From Bacteroidota bacterium (lineage in GTDB: Bacteria > Bacteroidota > Bacteroidia > Palsa-965), in assembly GCA_006218065.1 (NCBI GenBank), contig VBWE01000052.1, positions 31,333 to 70,295 on the forward strand: 38,963 bases of DNA, read 5' to 3'. A program made the translations under genes and the position numbers. The stretch's first letter is position 1. Each line of letters opens with the position of its first letter. The notes below the pieces were generated by a model. The model was not told where the DNA came from and ran no database searches. It saw only the letters and a program-made list of their open reading frames with translations. This document shows positions 7,648-15,582 of the stretch, piece after piece.

Positions 7648-7793
7648 TTTATAGAGTATTCGCTCTTCACCGCAGGGACGCAACTAACTGCTGTAAAACA
7701 GACTAAGCTATTCGACGACTCAGTCGTCGAATAGCGAAGACGCTGGAAAACAGATTTTCCCCGCGTCTCTGCGGTGAATTTTTGAACTATAAA
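7648..7793. repeat. Nested intergenic inverted repeat
   Basis: Three nested palindromes share one centre. The outer arms are TTTATAG (7648-7654) and CTATAAA (7787-7793). The middle arms are TTCACCGCAGGGACGC (7666-7681) and its complement at 7763-7778, with one mismatch. The innermost is a perfect 14-bp-arm palindrome with a one-base centre (7707-7735, core TTCGACGACT). The structure fills the gap between two co-directional genes. There is no T-tract, so it is not a simple terminator. CACCGCAGAGACGC-type words are a common bacterial repeat theme. Confidence 0.75.
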
Positions 7794-7806
7794 ACTGGAT
7801 TCACAA

Positions 7807-8436
7807 ATGAACGCCATCGATCAGTACATCGCCGCTTTTCCGAAAGAGACGCAGAGATTACTGGAACAAATCCGCGCGACTATCCGAAAGGCCGCGCCGC
7901 ATGCGGAAGAAAAAATTGGTTACGGCATTCCGACGCTGACGCTGGAAGGCAACCTGGTTCATTTTGCGGGATATAAAAACCATATCGGATTTTATCCCGG
8001 GGCCGCGGGAATAGCCACGTTTAAAAAAGAACTTTCCGTTTACAAAGGAGCGAAAGGTTCCGTTCAGTTCCCGGTCGGCAAACCGCTTCCGCTGGCGCTG
8101 GTGACTAAAATTGTGAAATTCCGCGTCGAACAAAACCTGGAAAAAGCGGCCCGGAAAAATTTAAGAACCTGCCGCAAAGGTCACACATACTATAAAAGCA
8201 GCGACTGTCCCACCTGTCCCGTTTGCGAACAGGAACGGAAACCGAAGGACGGTTTTCTTGCCTTGCTTTCCGCCCCGGCAAGGCGCGCACTGGAAAACAA
8301 AGGCATAGCGACATTGAAACAGCTTGCCGCATGCAGCGAAGCGGAAATCTTAAAACTGCACGGCATGGGACCGGCTTCCCTGCCCAAACTGCACAGCGCG
8401 TTGAAGGGAGAAGGCTTGTCGTTTAAGAAAGCCTGA
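7807..8436 (+). CDS. DUF1801 protein fused to a zinc knuckle and helix-hairpin-helix domain
   Basis: The 209-residue protein has three parts. Residues 1-112 are a DUF1801 domain (GYGIPTLTLEGNLVHFAGYK, then IGFYPG). Residues 122-140 form a cysteine/histidine cluster (C122, H126, C134, C137, C140) that looks like a small zinc knuckle. Residues 150-205 resemble a helix-hairpin-helix of the RNA-polymerase-alpha-CTD type (ENKGIATLKQLAACSEAEIL, then LHGMGPASLPKL). The last part suggests nucleic-acid binding. Function is unknown. The start lies just after the nested palindrome, and no overlap with the next gene is seen. Confidence 0.8.
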   Translation: MNAIDQYIAAFPKETQRLLEQIRATIRKAAPHAEEKIGYGIPTLTLEGNLVHFAGYKNHIGFYPGAAGIATFKKELSVYKGAKGSVQFPVGKPLPLALVTKIVKFRVEQNLEKAARKNLRTCRKGHTYYKSSDCPTCPVCEQERKPKDGFLALLSAPARRALENKGIATLKQLAACSEAEILKLHGMGPASLPKLHSALKGEGLSFKKA

Positions 8437-8521
8437 CCGTTTTCCCGGTATTGCCTACGCGCCATCCTTCCACGCATTCCGCCGCTCATAAATCAGTCGT
8501 GTTCCTCACCGGCGATTCTGT

Positions 8522-8529
8522 TATTTTTG
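8522..8529 (+). promoter_or_regulatory. -7 promoter element for the DUF885 gene
   Basis: TATTTTTG matches TAnnTTTG and ends 20 bases before the ATG at 8550. This supports that start over longer in-frame extensions. No clear -33 element is seen. Confidence 0.45.
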
Positions 8530-8549
8530 TTCCTCTTAAAAACGCCATT

Positions 8550-10352
8550 ATGAAATACTTTTCCTGTGCATTTGTCTTTGCGGTCGTTTTCGCTTCCTGC
8601 GGAAACGGGAAACCTGGAGCCGTTGCTGCTCCCGCTGAGGTTGCGGATAACAAAACGCTCGCCGCGCTCTTCGATACGTATTACGAAGAACGCCTGCAGT
8701 TTTTTCCGCTCGATGCTACCTCGAACGGCGACAACCGCTACAACGATAAACTGTACGCCGATTTTACGGACAGCTATCGCGCGAAGCTGAAAACGTTTTG
8801 GGAAAAATCACTCGGTGAACTTTCGAAATTCAACCGCGATTCGCTGAGCGCCAACGACCGGGTGAGCTACGATATTTTCAAACACGAAATGGAAACGAAC
8901 CTCGAAGGACTTCGTTTTCACGATAATTATATTCCCTGCCAGCAGTTCTGGGGACTTCCGCTCACCATGGGCCAGCTCGGCAGCGGCGACGGAAACCAGC
9001 CTTTCAAAACGGTGAAAGATTATGACGACTGGGCCGCGCGCGCAAAACAATACAGCGTGTGGACGGACAGCGCCATCGTGTATTTCCGGAAAGGGATCGC
9101 AGCGAATATCGTGCTGCCGAAAGCGCTTGTTGAAAAAATGATCCCGCAGTTTGACGCGATGAACGTGAGCGATGCGACGAAAAGCCTGTTTTACGCGCCC
9201 ATCGGGAAAATGCCTGCTTCTTTTTCGCCTGCGGATAAGGAACGCCTTACAAAAGCATACACCGCGCTCATCAATGACGAACTTGTCCCGGGGTACAAAA
9301 AACTCGGCACATTCCTGCGCGAAGAGTATCTGCCGAAGGCGAGAACGACATCGGGCATCAATGCGATCCCGGAAGGCGAAGCGTATTACCGTTACCTGAT
9401 CAGCTACTGGACGACGACGAATAAAACGCCGGATGAAATTTACAATACGGGTCTTGCCGAAGTGAAACGCATCAGGGAAGAAATGGAAAAGACGAAGGCC
9501 GCCGTAAATTTTAAAGGAGACATGAATGCGTTTTTCGCTTTCCTGAAAACGGATCCGCAGTTCATGCCATACAAAAAGCCGGAAGAAGTGCTGGCTGCGT
9601 TCCGGGCCATCCAGTTGAAAATCGATCCGAAACTGAAGGACATGTTCGGCCGGGTACCGAAAACAAAATTCGAAATACGCCAGACCGAAGCCTTCCGCGC
9701 GGCCAGCGCCAGCGCCGAATACAACCAGGGCAGCGCCGACGGAAGCCGTCCCGGGATATTTTACGTACCGATTCTCGATGCGACGCGTTACAATACCACG
9801 AGCGGAATGGAAAGTTTGTTTCTGCACGAAGCCATTCCCGGGCATCATTACCAGATTTCGCTGCAGCAGGAAAATGAAGGACTGCCGAAGTTCCGCCGCT
9901 TCCTCTGGTACGGCGCATACGGCGAAGGCTGGGCCCTGTACTGCGAAAGCCTCGGGAAAGAACTGGGATGTTACACCGATCCGTACCAGTACATGGGCGC
10001 GCTCGGCGATGAAATGCACCGTGCGATACGGCTCGTTGTCGATGTGGGCCTGCACACAGGAAAAATGACCCGCGAAGAAGCGATTAAATATTTTACGGAC
10101 AACGAAGCCATCAGCCTGGAAGGTGCTACCGCCGAAATCGAACGGTACATGGCTATCCCGGGGCAGGCGCTCAGCTATAAAATCGGCGCGCTCAAAATCC
10201 GCGAACTGCGGGAGAAATACAAAACACAACTGGGCGATGCGTTCCCCCTTTCCGCTTTCCACGACGAGTTCCTGAAAGACGGCGTTATGCCGATGGAACT
10301 GATCGAACGAAAAATGGATCGCTGGGCGGAAGAAGTGAAGAGTAAGAAATAA
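8550..10352 (+). CDS. DUF885 family lipoprotein, putative zinc peptidase
   Basis: The 600-residue protein starts with a lipoprotein signal (MKYFSCAFVFAVVFASC, lipobox FASC). The family's metal-binding motif HEAIPGHH is at about residues 425-433 and the glutamate-bearing EGWALY at about 460. These HExxxxHH...E ligands fit a zinc metallopeptidase fold, and length matches the DUF885 family. It is probably anchored in the outer membrane or periplasm and degrades peptides, but the substrate is unproven. A single-gene unit is likely: a -7 element lies 20 bases upstream and a strong terminator 19 bases downstream. A 484-codon antisense frame across it is a composition artefact. Confidence 0.9.
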   Translation: MKYFSCAFVFAVVFASCGNGKPGAVAAPAEVADNKTLAALFDTYYEERLQFFPLDATSNGDNRYNDKLYADFTDSYRAKLKTFWEKSLGELSKFNRDSLSANDRVSYDIFKHEMETNLEGLRFHDNYIPCQQFWGLPLTMGQLGSGDGNQPFKTVKDYDDWAARAKQYSVWTDSAIVYFRKGIAANIVLPKALVEKMIPQFDAMNVSDATKSLFYAPIGKMPASFSPADKERLTKAYTALINDELVPGYKKLGTFLREEYLPKARTTSGINAIPEGEAYYRYLISYWTTTNKTPDEIYNTGLAEVKRIREEMEKTKAAVNFKGDMNAFFAFLKTDPQFMPYKKPEEVLAAFRAIQLKIDPKLKDMFGRVPKTKFEIRQTEAFRAASASAEYNQGSADGSRPGIFYVPILDATRYNTTSGMESLFLHEAIPGHHYQISLQQENEGLPKFRRFLWYGAYGEGWALYCESLGKELGCYTDPYQYMGALGDEMHRAIRLVVDVGLHTGKMTREEAIKYFTDNEAISLEGATAEIERYMAIPGQALSYKIGALKIRELREKYKTQLGDAFPLSAFHDEFLKDGVMPMELIERKMDRWAEEVKSKK

Positions 10353-10370
10353 ACAGCTTCTCAGAAAAAA

Positions 10371-10406
10371 AACGAAAAGCTCTCCGGGTGTGGAGAGCTT
10401 TTCGTT
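10371..10406. terminator. Bidirectional intrinsic terminator
   Basis: The 15-bp stem AACGAAAAGCTCTCC (10371-10385) and its complement (10392-10406) enclose a 6-base loop, with A-tract on the left and T-tract on the right. It can serve both the DUF885 gene and the convergent gene ending at 10446. Confidence 0.85.
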
Positions 10407-10445
10407 TTTCCGGCTGCGGGGGTATGCGAACCGGGCAGAAAATTC

Positions 10446-10835
10446 CTAATCAGGAAAACGTACCGGTACTCCTTGCGTATGCCTGATCTTTTTTCTCGGG
10501 TGGCATCCCGCTGCAAGAAAAGTAAAAGTCAGAAGTAACAGTAACGATAACCGGATCGGTCGCCACAGCCGCGCGGATTCCAGCCTGTTGTAAAACCGGA
10601 GGAAGTGCCGTTCTTTTTTCTTCAGCGGGATATTGGTGTGTAAGGTTTGATAACGTCCGCAGATTTTTTGTCCCCGGCGCGCTTCAAGCCAGTTACGGAT
10701 TTCCTCCGGTTGCATTTTCGTAAAGTCCACGACAAGCGTACTGCATTTGCCGCACATCCGTCCTTCGCCCTGCACGGGCATGTTTTCGAATTTTTCGCCG
10801 CAGGCAAAACTGATTCGGATTATTTCTTCTTTCAT
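10446..10835 (-). CDS. Zinc-knuckle membrane protein of a Bacteroidota-type family
   Basis: The 129-residue protein has a cysteine-containing head (ISFACGEKFENMPV, MCGKCSTLVVDFTKM, EIRNWL, then KICGRY). This arrangement, with CxxC followed by VVDFT and a closing CGR(Y/F), recurs in Bacteroidota proteins of unknown role and probably binds zinc. One membrane helix follows (PIRLSLLLLLTFTFLAAGC), then a short basic tail. Start 10835 is preferred because AGGAGAAAG lies just upstream and the earlier frame has no family character. A purine-rich ribosome site of this kind is unusual here. Confidence 0.65.
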   Translation of the reverse strand: MKEEIIRISFACGEKFENMPVQGEGRMCGKCSTLVVDFTKMQPEEIRNWLEARRGQKICGRYQTLHTNIPLKKKERHFLRFYNRLESARLWRPIRLSLLLLLTFTFLAAGCHPRKKIRHTQGVPVRFPD

Positions 10836-10929
10836 GCTGCCGAAGCTTTCTCCTATAATACGGCGTAACGAAAAAGATACAGCCCTGTATCCAAAGCCGG
10901 CTTGGTCATTATAGCAATAAACATACGTG

Positions 10930-11883
10930 ATGAAAACCCTGGTATTCTCCTTCCTGTTTATCGCAACATCTGCGTTTGCATTCGACGATCCGTTCCTGCG
11001 GCTGCACATCAACCAGCGCAGTTACATCAATCCCGGAACGGTGTGCCCGTTCTGCAGCGGCTCCTGTTATCTTTCATACGGCACGCGTCACCAGCACGGC
11101 GATTACCATACGCAGTACACTGCGCAGTACGCCGCCTTCGGGAACGATGCGCGTAACCAGCTGCATGGTCCCTGGGATGTTTCCTATATGAATTTCAATT
11201 CCGGCCGTGCGGATGTAAATGCATACAGCGCGCGTTATGCTTACGCTTTTGAAGTCGGGGACTGGCGTGCGGGAATTGGAATCCGCAGTTCGTACTATGT
11301 AATGAAAGAAACGATTTTTTCTCCCGAAATCGGGCAGGTGAATAATCCGCCTTTACCGGATTCATTGCAATGTTCACGCGGTCTTTTCGATGCGGATGCC
11401 GGGCTGATGATCACCAACCTGCACGGAACGTATTTCGGTTTTTCCGTGCGCCATCTTGCTGCACCGGTTTATGTATTGCAAAACGAGGGATATGCTTTCG
11501 GAGAAAAGGGCAGTCTTCCGCGCACCTGGCATGCCATGGCGGGAACAAAAATTCCGATCGGCGATCATTTTGATATCAGCCCGGAAGCGACGTACCAGTT
11601 TAATGGAAAACGCGGCGTGTTCGACGGCGGTGCAATGTTTCGTTATAATTACCGCTGGACAGCCGGGATGTCGTGGAGTACCTCGCCGGGAAGTCCGCAC
11701 ATGTCGTTCCGGGCGGGATTTACGCACAACAAATTCAAATGGATAACGTCATTTGAACCGCAGGCAGGGCAGTGGGCGGTTGAAACCGGTATCGTCTGGC
11801 GTTTCCTGTTTCAGCAGGAATGTACGGGCGGGCCGCAGAAACCGAAAATTTTCCAGGACTGGGAATTTGGTCCGCGGCTTTGA
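10930..11883 (+). CDS. PorP/SprF family type IX secretion membrane protein
   Basis: The 317-residue protein has a signal peptide (MKTLVFSFLFIATSAFAFDD). It carries the PorP/SprF signature: an N-terminal NQRSYINPG (the family's NPA/NPG turn), repeated amphipathic strands of an outer-membrane barrel, and late segments such as FDGGAMFRYNYRWTAGMSWS. Family members partner with T9SS type-B cargo such as SprB at the outer membrane. The neighbour at 11897-12880 is such a cargo, arranged convergently with 13 bases between the stops. GTG at 10927 would add one residue. A CPFCSGSC cysteine cluster near residue 36 is unusual for the family. Confidence 0.8.
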   Translation: MKTLVFSFLFIATSAFAFDDPFLRLHINQRSYINPGTVCPFCSGSCYLSYGTRHQHGDYHTQYTAQYAAFGNDARNQLHGPWDVSYMNFNSGRADVNAYSARYAYAFEVGDWRAGIGIRSSYYVMKETIFSPEIGQVNNPPLPDSLQCSRGLFDADAGLMITNLHGTYFGFSVRHLAAPVYVLQNEGYAFGEKGSLPRTWHAMAGTKIPIGDHFDISPEATYQFNGKRGVFDGGAMFRYNYRWTAGMSWSTSPGSPHMSFRAGFTHNKFKWITSFEPQAGQWAVETGIVWRFLFQQECTGGPQKPKIFQDWEFGPRL

Positions 11884-11896
11884 TGACGGCGAAGCA

Positions 11897-12880
11897 TCAG
11901 CGGATCAGTGTGAGGAAACCTTTTCGTGTAATTTGATTCTGTCCCGCCGTACGGTAATCGAAGATGTAATAATAGGTTCCGTCGCTGCAGGGAATGCCGG
12001 ATGTGTTCCTGCCGTCCCAGGGCATGGCCGGGAAAGCCGAAAATACTTCCACGCCCCAGCGATCGAAAATGCGGAACTGCAGCCCTTCGATATGCGCCGT
12101 GTCGGGAAAAAACAGGTCATTGATCCCGTCGCCGTTCGGTGAAAAAACATTCGGTATGCTGATCTCCGGGTCGGGCGGCGGATTCTGCGCGGAAGTCGTG
12201 TCTCCCGGTTCCTGCACCAGCACCCAGCAGCCCGCTGCCGGTAATGTATCGGGCGTATAAACCACGGTGAGTTTCGGACGGAGCTGCGGGTACGGGTTAT
12301 CGCTGCTGGCGAATAACAGGCTCCGGTAATACGATTCGTTTTGCAGCCGCAGCATGAACCCGAAACTGTTTGCCGGGTCGTTCAGCATATCCTGCACGAG
12401 TTGTGTGACATTCAACGTATAGTTTTGCGTCATCACCGTCGGGGCGGGAATGTTCAGCTGGTTCTGCACCGTAGTTGCCGGCTGGTTGTTCCAGGTAACC
12501 GTGTTATCCTGCCAGGCTTGTATGATGCGCTCAAGCCAGCAATCCGCCGGGCCGGAAAGATTGGAATGCCCGGTATTATAAGGACTCGGATAATGCGACA
12601 GTTCCAGCGTCGCCTGTTGAACGGCAGCGCCTGCCGGGATAACAGCCAGGTCGAAATCGATCAGCGCACGTGTTCCGCTGGGATTGCCCTGGTTGGTCCA
12701 GGCGCAGGCGATAAAATCCGGATGCTGCGCACTATTATTATCCGGCCAGAGTGTCCATATGAGGGCATCTTTTCCGCAAACAGAATCCGGCTGGAAAATA
12801 ATAGTGATCTGCGCACGCAGTTCGGTGATGCGGGGAAGGATGAAGAATGCCGATAAAAAAACAAGCCGGCTTAAGCGCAT
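11897..12880 (-). CDS. Secreted DNRLRE-domain protein with T9SS type-B (gliding) C-terminal domain
   Basis: The 327-residue protein has a signal peptide, then a DNRLRE/CBM96-like beta domain at about 25-210 (ALIDFDLAVIPAGAAVQQAT, LELSHYP, AWQDNTVTWNNQPA). A proline-rich linker follows. The C-terminus is the gliding-motility-associated domain: IPNVFSPNGDGINDLFF, then FDRWGVEVF, WDG, and GTYYYIFDY, ending GFLTLIR. This is the T9SS type-B export and anchoring signal, so the protein should be surface-exposed, possibly binding polysaccharide. The convergent PorP/SprF is a likely partner. A MITE-like element ends its upstream region 45 bases from the start. Confidence 0.85.
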   Translation of the reverse strand: MRLSRLVFLSAFFILPRITELRAQITIIFQPDSVCGKDALIWTLWPDNNSAQHPDFIACAWTNQGNPSGTRALIDFDLAVIPAGAAVQQATLELSHYPSPYNTGHSNLSGPADCWLERIIQAWQDNTVTWNNQPATTVQNQLNIPAPTVMTQNYTLNVTQLVQDMLNDPANSFGFMLRLQNESYYRSLLFASSDNPYPQLRPKLTVVYTPDTLPAAGCWVLVQEPGDTTSAQNPPPDPEISIPNVFSPNGDGINDLFFPDTAHIEGLQFRIFDRWGVEVFSAFPAMPWDGRNTSGIPCSDGTYYYIFDYRTAGQNQITRKGFLTLIR

Positions 12881-12924
12881 CTGTGTTTTTTTGATTGAAC
12901 GGGTTGTTCAACCGTTTTGTTTCA

Positions 12925-13119
12925 GAGGCTGTTAGGAAATTGTCCTTCCGGCTTCCAGCAGGTCTTTTTCATCCATACTTCGTTGCTTTTTTCGCCTGTA
13001 GCCGCCTGCTACTTACTCAAAAAGCGCCCCTGCCTCCGCCGTAGCGGCTACGCGCAGGCAGGTCGTCTGGATGAAAAATCCCTCGCTGTAATCTCGAAAA
13101 ACAAATTCCTAACAGCCTC
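12925..13119. mobile_element. MITE-like element, copy B (195 bp, inverted relative to copy A)
   Basis: The ends are GAGGCTGTTAGGAA (12925-12938) and its near-complement at 13104-13119, flanked by TCA duplications (12922-12924 and 13120-13122). Read on the minus strand it aligns with copy A at both ends and in the centre. The hairpin is GTAGC-AGGCG-GCTAC instead of GTAGT-TGGAT-ACTAC. It carries a REP-like palindrome at 13029-13062 (CCTGCCT to AGGCAGG arms) that copy A lacks. Its right end supplies the last codons and stop of the hydrolase gene. Confidence 0.75.
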
Positions 13120-13882
13120 TCAGGAAATCGATGAGCGCATCCCAGTATTCCTGCCTGCATTCCGAAACGGGCCAGATCGCTTTGCTGCCGTGTTTCCCTT
13201 CGGAAGCGGGAATAAATATGGTTTTGTTTTTTCCGGGAACAGTATTGAACAGGTTTTTCAGATCCGACGATTCGTTGCGCGACGAAGTCATGAATACCGG
13301 CATGGTCAGTTTTTTACAGTAGTCGGCGATTTTAAATTTGCCCGTGAAGTATTCGCCCGGACTGAAACTGATCACGGACTTTACTTTTTCCGGGTAAGTC
13401 GCGGCGACTTTCAGGACAAGCGCGGCAGAGTAGGAGCTTCCGACCAGGATAACCGGTTTTTTGGTGGCAGCGTAAATATAATTCAGCGCAGCAACGATAT
13501 CCTGTTCCGCATCCGCGAAGCCGGTTTCTTTTTTTGCTTTTTCCGCCGCTTCCGCAGTTTCGTTTTCGATGCCGTTCGCGATTTTGCCGGAACGCTGGTC
13601 GATGGCGAGGCAATTGTACCCGAGTTTGGCCAGCTGCGGCCCGGTTTCGAGATATTCTCCCTTACTGTACCGAGCCTGGTGGCAAAGCAGTATCCAGGGA
13701 TCGGATGTTTTGCCTTTGAATTCCCAGCCGGTAACGGTAAGGCTGTCGAGCGAAGGAAAACGGACCGCGGTAACGGTAATGGTATCGTCCTTGGGCAAAC
13801 GCAGCGTATCGGTTTGTTGCGCCTGTGCCGCTGCAGCAAATACACCGGAAAGCATCAGCAGGATCGTCAGCGTCTTTTTCAT
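13109..13882 (-). CDS. Alpha/beta hydrolase, exported; 3' end supplied by MITE copy B
   Basis: The 257-residue protein has a signal peptide (MKKTLTILLMLSGVFAAAAQ) and an alpha/beta-hydrolase fold. ILLCHQARYSKGEY carries the oxyanion region, GSSYS at 148-152 holds the nucleophile Ser150, and EGKHG gives His231 as the likely catalytic base. The substrate is unknown and the cellular place is periplasm or cell surface. The last residues (R255-G256-C257) and the stop come from the inverted repeat of MITE copy B. Removing the element and one TCA copy restores a frame ending LKQNG and then TGA. The start fits a TAnnTTTG box at 13900-13907. Confidence 0.85.
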   Translation of the reverse strand: MKKTLTILLMLSGVFAAAAQAQQTDTLRLPKDDTITVTAVRFPSLDSLTVTGWEFKGKTSDPWILLCHQARYSKGEYLETGPQLAKLGYNCLAIDQRSGKIANGIENETAEAAEKAKKETGFADAEQDIVAALNYIYAATKKPVILVGSSYSAALVLKVAATYPEKVKSVISFSPGEYFTGKFKIADYCKKLTMPVFMTSSRNESSDLKNLFNTVPGKNKTIFIPASEGKHGSKAIWPVSECRQEYWDALIDFLRGC

Positions 13883-13899
13883 AACGTACGTGTTATGAT

Positions 13900-13907
13900 C
13901 AAATTTA
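13900..13907 (-). promoter_or_regulatory. -7 promoter element for the alpha/beta hydrolase
   Basis: On the minus strand TAAATTTG matches TAnnTTTG and ends 17 bases before the ATG, giving a very short leader. The T-rich stretch about 20 bases upstream could hold the -33 contact. Confidence 0.4.
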
Positions 13908-13982
13908 CTGCAATTCGCAGTAAAAATGAAAAACGGCAGATGCTCCGGCCCGCAAGGAACGCAGGATGTGTAATTCGTGCGG

Positions 13983-15233
13983 TCAGTAATACGTGATTTC
14001 GTAAATGTATTCCGTCACTTTTTTCGACCAGTAATCCGTAGCGGTTTCTTTCGTTACGTTTCCGCGCTCATCAAAAAAACTCACGCGGGCGAGTGTTCCG
14101 TGGTTTACATCGTAGTAGGTTTCTTTCACCGGTTTTCCGCCGGCATCATATTCCCATACAACTGCCGGTTTTGTGCTGCGCGAATAAAAGCAATGGATTT
14201 TCTGTCCCTGAACATTGTATTCCCAGCGTGTAACCACGGGGCTTCCCTGGCTCCAGTAATCCGGGCAAAGACTTACGACGTCTTTCTGTCGTTTTACGGC
14301 ATAGTACTCGATACTGTCCGCGTTGATCTTGCAGGTAAACTGGCTGATGTTATAAGTATCATAGCGTTTTTCCGCGAGCAGGTTTCCGGCGGCATCGTAC
14401 TCGTAAGCATAACGTATAATCGGGTGACTGTAGTTGTGGTTGTTGTATTGTGCTTCATCAAGCAGGCGGCCGGCGGCATCATACCGGTAGGTGCTGATGT
14501 TGCATAAATAATCCGATGTCTCGAAAACATCCGGGCAACAGTCCATCGCCCCCATTTTCCCGAACCAGTGTTCTTCCGTTTTCAGGCTGATCCGCCCGGA
14601 TGCATCATACTGCAGGCGCTCCCGGTAGCGAAGCTGGTCGGGAACTTTGTTCGGAAGGTCGGTGGCGTCCTGCCCGTGAATTGTTTTTTCCGTCAGCCTG
14701 CGTTGCGCATCATATTTAAATGAAACCAGCCCGTTCCGGATCGTCTGCACATGATCTTTAGTACGGAAATAAAGATCCTCTTCATAAAGGAATACGGCAT
14801 CGCCTTTTATCGCGGTAAGCAATCCCTGCTTGTCGTATTCATACTCCGCTTCGTATGCCTTTTGCCCGTACGGCGACCAGGCCGTTTTCCGGGTGATCTG
14901 CGATTTGCTGTTGCGGGTGTATGAAAATTTCTGGTGATCGCCCCATTCATCCTGGTAAAGTTCTCCGTTCCTGTAAGCGGCGCTGAGCAGCAGGTTGCCG
15001 ATGGAATCGTATGCCCAAACATGCTTGAGTATGGTCTGGCCGCCGCTGTCGAGCACAAGCCGCTGCCGATCATCAAAATGCTTTATGCGGATGACTTTCC
15101 CGTTTGCTTTCATGACCCAGGACTTGATAGGTCCTTTCAGCGTTTTGTCCTGCGCTGCAAGATCGGTAGCCAGTTGCTGCGCCGGCATGAAAACGGGGCA
15201 AAGCAAAAAGATCAGCAGTATCGTTTTTTGCAT
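13983..15233 (-). CDS. Secreted YD/RHS-like repeat protein
   Basis: The 416-residue protein has a signal peptide (MQKTILLIFLLCPVFMPAQQ). At least six copies of a YD-type repeat follow, seen as YDSIGNLL, YDKQGLL, YDAQRRL, YDASGRI, YDAAGRLL, YDAAGNLL and FDERGNV. YD repeats build beta-rich shells in RHS/teneurin proteins, but this protein is short and has no RHS core-associated end or toxin domain. It is therefore probably a free-standing secreted or surface repeat protein. It is transcribed separately from the hydrolase (100-base gap); a terminator for atpC lies just upstream of it. Confidence 0.75.
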   Translation of the reverse strand: MQKTILLIFLLCPVFMPAQQLATDLAAQDKTLKGPIKSWVMKANGKVIRIKHFDDRQRLVLDSGGQTILKHVWAYDSIGNLLLSAAYRNGELYQDEWGDHQKFSYTRNSKSQITRKTAWSPYGQKAYEAEYEYDKQGLLTAIKGDAVFLYEEDLYFRTKDHVQTIRNGLVSFKYDAQRRLTEKTIHGQDATDLPNKVPDQLRYRERLQYDASGRISLKTEEHWFGKMGAMDCCPDVFETSDYLCNISTYRYDAAGRLLDEAQYNNHNYSHPIIRYAYEYDAAGNLLAEKRYDTYNISQFTCKINADSIEYYAVKRQKDVVSLCPDYWSQGSPVVTRWEYNVQGQKIHCFYSRSTKPAVVWEYDAGGKPVKETYYDVNHGTLARVSFFDERGNVTKETATDYWSKKVTEYIYEITYY

Positions 15234-15291
15234 GAAGCCAAGATCGAAGAAAAAGAAAACACAGGCTGTTAATATTACTTAATAAAAACAA

Positions 15292-15325
15292 AAAAGCGAT
15301 TGCCTGTTTAAAGACAACCGCTTTT
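15292..15325 (-). terminator. Intrinsic terminator of atpD-atpC
   Basis: AAAAGCGATTG (15292-15302) and CAACCGCTTTT (15315-15325) form an 11-bp stem with one mismatch and a 12-base loop. Read on the minus strand it ends in a U-rich stretch, 18 bases after the atpC stop. Confidence 0.75.
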
Positions 15326-15342
15326 CAAAATGATGGAACCGC

Positions 15343-15582
15343 TTATTGTTCGGCCAGTATGATGATCTTGTTTTTCAACACTTCTGCAACACCGCCGTTG
15401 ATTTCGAACGACTGCTTTTGCTGATCGTTGTCCACGATCCGGATCTCGCCTTTTTTCAGCGTGGTGATCATCGCCGCGTGATTATTCAGCACGCCGAGCG
15501 AACCTTCCGCACCGGGCAAAGTAACCGACTTCACGTCACCGCTGTAAAGCTTTTTATCCGGGGTGATAATTTCTAACTGCAT
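15343..15582 (-). CDS. atpC: ATP synthase F1 subunit epsilon
   Basis: The 79-residue protein is the short, N-terminal-domain-only epsilon typical of Bacteroidota. It starts MQLEIITPDKKLYSGDVKSV and continues PGAEGSLGVLNNHAAMI, the family's H/P-rich turn. It lacks the C-terminal helical hairpin that lets E. coli epsilon inhibit the enzyme. It binds gamma in the central stalk. Start 15582 is chosen because upstream codons (from 15636) lack family character and run into a hairpin that separates it from atpD (about 15600-15630). It is co-directional with atpD, as expected for the split Bacteroidota ATP synthase locus. Confidence 0.93.
   Translation of the reverse strand: MQLEIITPDKKLYSGDVKSVTLPGAEGSLGVLNNHAAMITTLKKGEIRIVDNDQQKQSFEINGGVAEVLKNKIIILAEQ

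Noticed and set aside
8808-10262. 484-codon minus-strand open frame across the DUF885 gene
   Set aside because: It lies antisense to a well-supported peptidase gene, is rich in Arg, Phe and His with no domain pattern, and follows from the codon composition of the plus strand.
12917-13996. 359-codon plus-strand frame over the MITE and hydrolase
   Set aside because: It is antisense to the alpha/beta hydrolase and crosses the MITE; no signal or domain is visible.
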